A stretch of 64,000 nt of DNA from Hyphococcus sp. (GTDB taxonomy: Bacteria; Pseudomonadota; Alphaproteobacteria; Caulobacterales; Parvularculaceae), in contig JANQRY010000006.1 in the NCBI GenBank assembly GCA_028284345.1, positions 434,001 through 498,000 on the forward strand. Reading direction: 5' to 3'. The notes under the pieces are model-generated. The model saw nothing but the letters and a program-made list of their open reading frames with translations, was not told the origin of the DNA and ran no database searches. The stretch's first letter is position 1. Each line of letters starts with the position of its first letter. Position numbers and translations under genes: made by a program. Below, in pieces: positions 40,597 to 46,672 of the stretch.

Positions 40597-42081
40597 ATGC
40601 AAACCGAAAACCAGACGAGCCCAGCGTTGCGGAGCTGCAAAAACTATGTCGGCGGAGAGTTCGTTGACGGCGGCAGACCATTTGAAATCCGCAATCCCGC
40701 CACCGGCGACGTGCACGCCCATGCGTTTGAAGCCGATGCGGATATCGTTGACGCCGCCGTCGCCGCCGCGGCGAACGCGCTCAAAGGCGACTGGGGACAG
40801 ATGCCGCTCGCCAAGCGACGACAAATGCTAAATGCGATCGCGGATGGCATCGAAGCGCGCTTTGACGACTTTGTTGAGGCGGAAATCGCCGATACCGGCA
40901 AGCCTTACTCCCTCGCCGATCATCTCGATATCCCCCGGGGCGCGGCGAATTTTCGAATTTTCTCCGATGCGGTCGCCAACCTCTCTACGGAAACGTTCCA
41001 GCAGGACACGCCGGACGGCGGCAAAGCGCTGAACTACGCCGTCAGAAAACCTCTCGGGGTCGTTGGCATTATTTCGCCCTGGAACTTGCCGCTATTGCTC
41101 ATGACGTGGAAAGCCGCGCCGGCGATGGCGTGCGGCAACGCCGTCATTGTAAAACCGTCAGAAGAAACGCCGTCGTCGACGACGTTGCTCGGCGAGGTCA
41201 TGTCGTCGGTGGGCGTTCCGGACGGCGCATTCAACGTCGTGCATGGATTTGGGCCCGATTCAGCAGGCGAGCTTTTAACGAAACATCCCGGCGTTCGCGC
41301 AATCACCTTTACCGGCGAAACGCGCACGGGCGAAGCGATCATGAAAGCGGCCGCGGCGAATGTTAAAGCGCTGTCTTTCGAACTCGGCGGCAAGAATGCG
41401 GCCATTGTTTTTGCCGATGCGGATATGGACGCCGCCATCGCGGGATTGGCCCGGGCGGCGTTTTTGAACACCGGCCAGGTTTGCCTCGCGCCGGAACGCA
41501 TCTACGTTGAAAGATCAGTATTCGATACATTCGTAGCCGGCCTCAAGGGCAAGGCCGAGGCGCTCAAGCCCGGCCTGCCCCATGCCGACGGCGTCGATTT
41601 TGGGCCGCTCATTTCTGAAGAGCACCGTGAAAAAGTGCTTGGCTACTACCAGCTTGCCGTCGACGAAGGCGCAACCGTCGTTACCGGCGGCGGCGCGCTC
41701 GATCTGGATGACGCGGCGGCGAGAGGCTATTTCGTTGAACCAACAGTATGGACAGGCCTTAGCCATGACGCGCGCGTCTGCCGCGAAGAGATATTCGGTC
41801 CGGCTTGCGCGGTGATCCCGTTCGACACGGAAGAAGAAGCCATTCGTCTGGCGAATGATTCTGAATATGGCCTCGCTTCCTCGATTTGGACGACCGACAT
41901 GAGCCGCGCCCATCGCGTCGGCGAGGCCATGGAAGTCGGCATATCCTGGGTGAACTGCTGGTTCTTACGGGATCTGCGCACGCCGTTCGGCGGCGTAAAA
42001 ATGTCCGGGATCGGACGCGAAGGCGGCGTGCATTCGATCAACTTTTATTCCGAGCCGTCCAATATCTGCATCAAGCTCTAA
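40597..42081 (+). CDS. dmpC: 2-hydroxymuconic semialdehyde dehydrogenase
   Basis: 494-residue aldehyde dehydrogenase of the XylG/DmpC type, oxidising the ring-cleavage semialdehyde to 2-hydroxymuconate. The N-terminus NYVGGEFVDGGRPFEIRNP is typical, ISPWNLPLLLMTWKAAPAM lines the cofactor site, FELGGKNAAIVFADADMD carries the catalytic Glu, and NTGQVCLAPERIYVERS carries the catalytic Cys (near residue 300). The tail GVKMSGIGREGGVHSINFYSE is a semialdehyde-family mark. I start at the ATG at 40597, with AAGGA nine bases upstream; the ATG at 40582 lies inside a longer leader. First of six tightly packed genes. Confidence 0.94.
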   Translation: MQTENQTSPALRSCKNYVGGEFVDGGRPFEIRNPATGDVHAHAFEADADIVDAAVAAAANALKGDWGQMPLAKRRQMLNAIADGIEARFDDFVEAEIADTGKPYSLADHLDIPRGAANFRIFSDAVANLSTETFQQDTPDGGKALNYAVRKPLGVVGIISPWNLPLLLMTWKAAPAMACGNAVIVKPSEETPSSTTLLGEVMSSVGVPDGAFNVVHGFGPDSAGELLTKHPGVRAITFTGETRTGEAIMKAAAANVKALSFELGGKNAAIVFADADMDAAIAGLARAAFLNTGQVCLAPERIYVERSVFDTFVAGLKGKAEALKPGLPHADGVDFGPLISEEHREKVLGYYQLAVDEGATVVTGGGALDLDDAAARGYFVEPTVWTGLSHDARVCREEIFGPACAVIPFDTEEEAIRLANDSEYGLASSIWTTDMSRAHRVGEAMEVGISWVNCWFLRDLRTPFGGVKMSGIGREGGVHSINFYSEPSNICIKL

Positions 42082-42097
42082 CGACCGGGAGGATCAG

Positions 42098-42607
42098 GTG
42101 ACCGAAACCGCAAAACCCGAGCCTGCGCTCAACTTGAACTTTTACAGCCACGCCACCCTGGAATGTCGGGATATCGTTCAAACCAGAAAGTTCTTCGAGG
42201 AGTTTTTGGGGTTCGAAACGGTTCAGATGGCCGATGTGTCTTTTTGGGCGCGCCTTGGCGGCGATCAGATCATTGTGGTGGTGAAAAGTCCGAGCAGTGA
42301 GAAACCGACAATGCCCTTTCTCAATCACAACGGCCTTGACGTCGCCACAGAAAAAGAAGTCGACGCCGCATATGAAATCGTCAAACGCGATCAGGAGAAA
42401 TGGGGCATCAAAAAGATCACGCGCCCCGTCGTCCAGCATGGCACCTATTGCTTTTATTTTTGGGACGCGGACGACAACGCCTGGGAAATTCTCTGTAACC
42501 CGAAAGGCGGCTATTCGTGGGGTTTTGATCTCGGCGATCAGGAAGGCGCGGGACATATGAGCCGCGATTTCAAGCGTCCGGAATCGACGATTACCAAGGA
42601 GCGTTGA
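42098..42607 (+). CDS. Single-module VOC-family protein
   Basis: 169-residue vicinal-oxygen-chelate protein. It begins a VOC module with NLNFYSHATLECRDIVQTRK and FFEEFLGFETVQ, has MPFLNHNGLDVA mid-way and YCFYFWDADDNAWEIL at the end, giving possible ligands His, His and Glu. At about half the length of a type I extradiol dioxygenase, it lies directly before one (1-base gap). It could be a ring-cleavage or isomerase partner, a glyoxalase-like enzyme, or an activating chaperone for the dioxygenase. Starts GTG at 42098 with GGGAGGATC upstream. Confidence 0.82.
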   Translation: MTETAKPEPALNLNFYSHATLECRDIVQTRKFFEEFLGFETVQMADVSFWARLGGDQIIVVVKSPSSEKPTMPFLNHNGLDVATEKEVDAAYEIVKRDQEKWGIKKITRPVVQHGTYCFYFWDADDNAWEILCNPKGGYSWGFDLGDQEGAGHMSRDFKRPESTITKER

Positions 42608-42608
42608 T

Positions 42609-43502
42609 ATGGGCGCCGATCTGAGAGACATCCGCTACGTTCGCATGGGAACCGATAATCTGGACGAATGCGCGCAATATGCGACGGAAATTCTGGGGCT
42701 TGAACTTGTCGGCCGAGAGGCCAATGCGGTTTACTTGCGCGGCGACGATCGCGACCACAACGTCGTTTACACCCACGGCCGTTCAGGCGGACACGTTGTC
42801 GGTTTTCAGCTGGCTTCAATGGATGCGCTCGACCGCGCCGCAACGGAGTTCGAGCGCGCCAAAATCAAGGTGAAATACGGAACTTCCGACGAACGCGAGC
42901 AACGCCGGGTCCGCGGGCTTATCACGATCGAAGATCCCACAGGCAATGTGATCGACCTCGTTGCGCAACCGGCGGCGAGCGGAAACCGCTACTATGGAAC
43001 ACGGGACGCCGGGATCACGTCCTTCAGCCATGTCGGCCTTCGCACCTCGGACGCAAAAACCGACGAAGCCTTCTGGGTCAATTGGCTGAGCGCAAAGGTG
43101 AGCGACTGGATCGGCGATGCGCCGCTCTTGCGGATTGACGACGTGCACCACAAAGTTGCGCTTTTTCCGTCGCAGTTCCCCGGCGTTCAGCATGTAAACT
43201 TTCAAGTCGAAACCCATGACGACATCATGCGGTCTTACTACTTCCTGAAAAAGAAGAATGTGAGAATTGCGTTTGGACCGGGGCGTCATCCGACCTCCGG
43301 CGCCCGCTTTCTCTACTTCTACGGACCGGATGACATGATTTATGAGTATTCAACGGGCGTCAGGCTTATTACGGAAGAAGATGAAAAAACATATCTTCCC
43401 CGACAGTTCCCGATGACGTCATCCAGTTTTTGCATGTGGGGCTCAGAGCCTGACATCGCCGAATTTAAATCCAAAAAAGAGCCTGCATCGCATGCCGCCT
43501 GA
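42609..43502 (+). CDS. Type I extradiol ring-cleavage dioxygenase
   Basis: 297-residue two-module extradiol dioxygenase (catechol 2,3-dioxygenase/BphC/HsaC group). Iron ligands are His in ITSFSHVGLRTSD, His in GVQHVNFQVETHDD and Glu in MIYEYSTGVRL; the catalytic His is in DDVHHKVALFPSQ and another in GPGRHPTSGARF. The N-terminal module is non-catalytic as in the family. It opens the aromatic ring next to the diol to give a semialdehyde for the dehydrogenase at 40597. Substrate range is unknown: the following decarboxylase-like gene points toward a carboxylated catechol (inference). It is third in the operon and its stop overlaps the next gene by 11 bases. Confidence 0.92.
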   Translation: MGADLRDIRYVRMGTDNLDECAQYATEILGLELVGREANAVYLRGDDRDHNVVYTHGRSGGHVVGFQLASMDALDRAATEFERAKIKVKYGTSDEREQRRVRGLITIEDPTGNVIDLVAQPAASGNRYYGTRDAGITSFSHVGLRTSDAKTDEAFWVNWLSAKVSDWIGDAPLLRIDDVHHKVALFPSQFPGVQHVNFQVETHDDIMRSYYFLKKKNVRIAFGPGRHPTSGARFLYFYGPDDMIYEYSTGVRLITEEDEKTYLPRQFPMTSSSFCMWGSEPDIAEFKSKKEPASHAA

Positions 43503-44178
43503 TCGTCCGCGCACCCTGCGGCTTGCAGCGCGCGCAATGGCGCGACACGGTCTTGCGCATGCATATGGGCATGTCAGTTTGCGGTTGAATGAAGGCAGTT
43601 TTTTGGTGACGCCAGCGGCGCCGTTGGGCGCCGTCACAACATCCGAAGCGGGGATCGCCGTCGCCTTGGATGCGGCGATGCCGGACGCCGTATTGCCTGA
43701 AGTGCGCATCCATCGTGAGATATATCGACGACGACCTGAAATCGGCGGGATTTGCCGGTTCCAGTCGCCGGCCGTAATGGCGCTTTCCGCATTAGGAAAA
43801 ACGCCCCGCGTCCTGCACGGGTTGGGCGCCTATTTTGCGCCCTCGCCGCCCTTTTGGCCGCATACGGACCTTGTCCGCGACGACGCATCGGCGGAAAAGG
43901 TCGCCGCAGCGATGGGAGAAAACGCCGCGATTGTCCTGCGCGGAAATGGCGCCGTGACGGTCGGCGAAACGCTGCAAGAAGCCGCCAGCATGGCGTTCTT
44001 TCTTGAAGACGCCGCACGCATGGAACTCGCGCTTCTTCCGGCGTCAAGTCATGGCCTGGAGCCGCAACCTTATTCCGAAGAACAGGCAAAGCGCCGCGCC
44101 ATCAAGGCGGGCGCGTTGATTGAACGCATGTGGCAATTTCTTTGTTTAGAGGACCCGGAATGGAAATCCAGACCATGA
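43492..44178 (+). CDS. Class II aldolase/adducin-family protein lacking metal ligands
   Basis: 228-residue adducin-fold protein. It keeps HGLAHAYGHVSLRLNEGSF and PEVRIHREIYRRRPEIGG, but the HxH site reads CRFQS instead of HHHS and the third-His motif HHG reads RGNG (VLRGNGAVTVGE), so all three usual zinc histidines are gone. HCOMODA-type decarboxylases such as CmtD of p-cumate breakdown belong to this fold and follow an extradiol dioxygenase in their operons, as here; those remove the ring carboxylate from the cleavage product. This protein is either a metal-free variant or a pseudoenzyme. It overlaps the dioxygenase stop by 11 bases and the hydratase start by 19. Confidence 0.8.
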   Translation: MPPDRPRTLRLAARAMARHGLAHAYGHVSLRLNEGSFLVTPAAPLGAVTTSEAGIAVALDAAMPDAVLPEVRIHREIYRRRPEIGGICRFQSPAVMALSALGKTPRVLHGLGAYFAPSPPFWPHTDLVRDDASAEKVAAAMGENAAIVLRGNGAVTVGETLQEAASMAFFLEDAARMELALLPASSHGLEPQPYSEEQAKRRAIKAGALIERMWQFLCLEDPEWKSRP

Positions 44179-44987
44179 CGAACGCACTCTCTCCTGAAAC
44201 CATCGCAGAGCAAGCCATGTTGCTGCGCGCGTGCTATGCAAACAAAAGCTGTATGGCGCCAATTCGCGAAGCGCACTCGGAAGCGACCATTGACGACGCC
44301 TATGCCATCCAGGCGATGAACACGGCTTTCTGGGAAGAAGAAGGCAGAGTAGTGGCCGGCGCGAAGATCGGTCTGACATCCAAATCGGTGCAAAACCAAC
44401 TGGGCGTTGATCAACCCGATTTCGGTTCTATCTTCGCCGATATGGAAATCCCCGATGGCGCCGCCGTAGAGCCGGGTCGCCTGATCCAGCCAAAGGTGGA
44501 AGCGGAAATCGCCTTCATCATGGGGCGCCCTCCAAATACCGCAAAACTGACGACGTCAGAGCTTATCAACAGCATCGCCTATGCGTTGCCGGCGATTGAA
44601 ATTGTCGACAGCCGCATTGCGGACTGGAATATCGGGATCGTTGACACGATCGCCGACAACGCGTCGGCGGGATTGTATTTGACCGGCCCCTCCCCCGTCG
44701 CCATCGACAAGCTTGACCTGCGCCATTGCGGCATGGTGCTCGAAATAAACGGCGAACCGGTATCGTTTGGCGCCGGCGCCGCTTGCCTTGGAAATCCTCT
44801 GAACGCGCTGCAATGGCTTGCCCGTAAAATGGCCGACCTTGGACGCCCGCTCCGGGAAGGCGACATCGTGCTTTCCGGCGCGCTCGGCCCGATGGCGGCG
44901 GTCAGTCCGGGAGACTATGTCGAGGCGCGGATCGAGGGATTGGGCGCGGCCCGTGTAAAATTTGAAAGGGGGGATGCAGATGCGTGA
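44160..44987 (+). CDS. dmpE: 2-hydroxypenta-2,4-dienoate hydratase, copy 2
   Basis: 275-residue FAH-fold hydratase, paralogue of 21054-21881. GAKIGLTSKSVQNQLGVDQP, the E-x-E metal site [22 protein letters not shown] and [15 protein letters not shown] are conserved. I start at the ATG at 44160, preceded by AGAGGA and overlapping the previous gene by 19 bases; a further start upstream is possible. In the dmp/xyl pathway hydratase and decarboxylase (next gene) form a complex, and here the two genes overlap by 8 bases. The duplicated hydratase suggests two operons recruited from related pathways. Confidence 0.92.
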   Translation: MEIQTMTNALSPETIAEQAMLLRACYANKSCMAPIREAHSEATIDDAYAIQAMNTAFWEEEGRVVAGAKIGLTSKSVQNQLGVDQPDFGSIFADMEIPDGAAVEPGRLIQPKVEAEIAFIMGRPPNTAKLTTSELINSIAYALPAIEIVDSRIADWNIGIVDTIADNASAGLYLTGPSPVAIDKLDLRHCGMVLEINGEPVSFGAGAACLGNPLNALQWLARKMADLGRPLREGDIVLSGALGPMAAVSPGDYVEARIEGLGAARVKFERGDADA

Positions 44988-45753
44988 CTTGATGGAGATT
45001 GCGGCTTGCCTCGACAACGCTGCAAAAGACGCGCAAGCGACAGCACAGCTCGAAGAATCCCTCACGCTTGAGGACGCCTATCGCGTGCAAGCGGCCTCGC
45101 TCGCCCGGCGCTATGAACGCGGCGAGACTCGTGTCGGCGTAAAAATGGGATTTACCAGCCGCGCCAAGATGGCCCAGATGGGCGTTGACGAAATGATCTG
45201 GGGCCGTCTTACAAACAAGATGCTCGTTGAGGATGGCGGCTCGATCGACTTTGCCGCTTATGTTCATCCCCGCGTTGAACCGGAAATCGCCTATGTATTG
45301 AAAGCGCCCTTGCCGGAGAAGGTTACGCCCGCCGGCGCTCTTGCCGCCGTGGGCGGCGTGGCGCCCGCGCTCGAAATTATCGACAGCCGTTACAAGGATT
45401 TCAAATTCTCGCTGACGGACGTCGTCGCCGACAACAGTTCTTCATCGGCGTTTGTCGTCGGACCGTGGGCTGATCCTGAAACGGATGTTTCCAACCTCGG
45501 CATGGTGCTTGAGATCGACGGCGAGCCCCGTCAGATCGGCTCTTCCGCCGCTATCCTCGGAAATCCCATTCGCTCCCTCGTCGCCGCCGCAAGATTGGCG
45601 GCGGAAGCAGGCGAGCCGCTCAAAGCCGGCGACGTCGTCATGGCTGGCGGCGCAACAGCGGCTGAGCACCTGGCGCCCGGGCAGCACGTTCGGGTCACCG
45701 TTCAACATCTCGGCAAAGCTGAATTTACCATCGACGGCGCGCGCGCCGACTAA
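44980..45753 (+). CDS. dmpH: 2-oxo-3-hexenedioate decarboxylase
   Basis: 257-residue FAH-fold decarboxylase (DmpH/XylI) that converts 2-oxo-3-hexenedioate to 2-hydroxypenta-2,4-dienoate. The signature GVKMGFTSRAKMAQMGVDEM, the HPRVEPEIAYVL metal site (E-x-E) and IEIIDSRYKDFKFSL-like region separate it from the hydratases. ATG at 44980 fits a GGGGGG ribosome-binding sequence six bases upstream, better than the ATG at 44974 or TTG at 44962. It is the last gene of the operon and is followed by a terminator-like hairpin. It pairs physically with the hydratase in known pathways. Confidence 0.94.
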   Translation: MRDLMEIAACLDNAAKDAQATAQLEESLTLEDAYRVQAASLARRYERGETRVGVKMGFTSRAKMAQMGVDEMIWGRLTNKMLVEDGGSIDFAAYVHPRVEPEIAYVLKAPLPEKVTPAGALAAVGGVAPALEIIDSRYKDFKFSLTDVVADNSSSSAFVVGPWADPETDVSNLGMVLEIDGEPRQIGSSAAILGNPIRSLVAAARLAAEAGEPLKAGDVVMAGGATAAEHLAPGQHVRVTVQHLGKAEFTIDGARAD

Positions 45754-45757
45754 CCCC

Positions 45758-45789
45758 CGCGCCTCCCGGCGCGCGACCACCGTTTTTTT
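45758..45789 (+). terminator. Candidate intrinsic terminator after the meta-cleavage operon
   Basis: CGCGCC-TCCC-GGCGCG hairpin (45758-45773) followed 9 bases later by seven Ts. The gap before the T-run is longer than ideal, so it is only a candidate. Confidence 0.5.
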
Positions 45790-45856
45790 GGATTTCATCT
45801 TTTTCGAAACCCTCTACACTGACCAGCCTACTTCAACCCGTGTTTAGGCTTGGCGT

Positions 45857-46306
45857 GTGACGGCGGATAAACTTGAAAAGGCGTTGCAGCATTTTAATCT
45901 GTTAGACGCCCCCGGCCATTTGCTTCGCCGCAATCATCAGAGGTCTTACGAAATATTCGCTCGATGCGTCGGCGGCGATATCACGCGCCAACAAGTGGCG
46001 GTTCTTGTCGCGCTCGCCAAGCAGCCCGGCGCGTCTCAGCGCCATCTGGTCGAAGCGACCGGGATCGACAAAAGCACCGCCAAAGAAATGATTGACCGCA
46101 TGGTGGCGCGAAAGTGGATTGAGCGAATGCGAGATCCCGAAGACAGCCGGGCCTGGGCCATGCGCCTGACGCCGACCGGCAGGAAGGCGCTCGCCGAGCG
46201 ATTGCCGGACGTAATTGCCGCGCAGGAGGAAATATTGGCGCCGCTGGCACCAGGCGATCAGCGAAAATTCCTGAAATATCTGCGCATCTTGATCGATTCT
46301 GACTGA
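45857..46306 (+). CDS. MarR-family transcriptional regulator
   Basis: 149-residue winged-helix regulator. The MarR helix-turn-helix is QRHLVEATGIDKSTAKEMID with the wing ERMRDPEDSRAWAMRLT (Asp-x-Arg motif), between dimerisation helices at both ends. It starts with GTG at 45857. It lies between the decarboxylase operon and the TonB receptor promoter, separated from the former by a terminator-like hairpin. MarR proteins of aromatic clusters commonly respond to phenolic acids or CoA-esters and repress. The local target could be its own promoter or the 40597 operon palindrome. Confidence 0.88.
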   Translation: MTADKLEKALQHFNLLDAPGHLLRRNHQRSYEIFARCVGGDITRQQVAVLVALAKQPGASQRHLVEATGIDKSTAKEMIDRMVARKWIERMRDPEDSRAWAMRLTPTGRKALAERLPDVIAAQEEILAPLAPGDQRKFLKYLRILIDSD

Positions 46307-46524
46307 TCGCCAGCCCGCTGCGCGCCACCCGCATCAATCTCCTTCGGCATTCGATCCCGACCGGTTGCGGGGACGCCCAAATGCCCGCTTGGCGTTTCGG
46401 CCGCGACCAGGAAACGCCAATTCTGGATGCAGATTGGCTGGCAAGGAGCGCACGGGACTCCCTCTATGTCGCTGAGCTTGCTTGCAAATACTGCCTATTT
46501 TCCCAGTTTTGGTGGAAAACCGGC

Positions 46525-46539
46525 GGTTATCAGATAGGC
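46525..46539. promoter_or_regulatory. Class 1 operator box upstream of TonB receptor 2
   Basis: GGTTATC-A-GATAGGC with perfect core TATCAGATA but weak outer bases. The only class 1 box right of 35 kb; it links this receptor to the 4-35 kb regulon. Confidence 0.62.
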
Positions 46540-46553
46540 AGACAATCTGCCAA

Positions 46554-46567
46554 AAGTATATCCAATT
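46554..46567. promoter_or_regulatory. Class 2 operator box upstream of TonB receptor 2
   Basis: AAGTATATCCAATT, matching the class 2 consensus in ten positions or more. It overlaps a possible promoter (TTGACA begins just right of it). Confidence 0.5.
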
Positions 46568-46582
46568 ATTGACAAATCCCAA

Positions 46583-46596
46583 AAGTGCGTACACTT
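46583..46596. promoter_or_regulatory. Class 2 operator box with perfect arms
   Basis: AAGTG-CGTA-CACTT, a perfect inverted repeat, 77 bases before the receptor start. Centre to centre 29 bases from the box at 46554. Confidence 0.62.
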
Positions 46597-46672
46597 TGTG
46601 ATCGTAACCCGCGCCCATTGGGCCGCGGAAAAAAGCTCCAAAAAGCTGGGCCCACCGGGAGGGAAAAACCAT

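Larger units (their letters stand above)
46307..46672. other. Promoter region of TonB receptor 2
   Basis: 366 bases without a gene. It contains one class 1 box (46525) and two class 2 boxes (46554, 46583) within 72 bases, plus AT-rich sequence (TTATTGACA) that could form a -35. The first part (46307-46480) has only weak ORFs. Confidence 0.5.
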
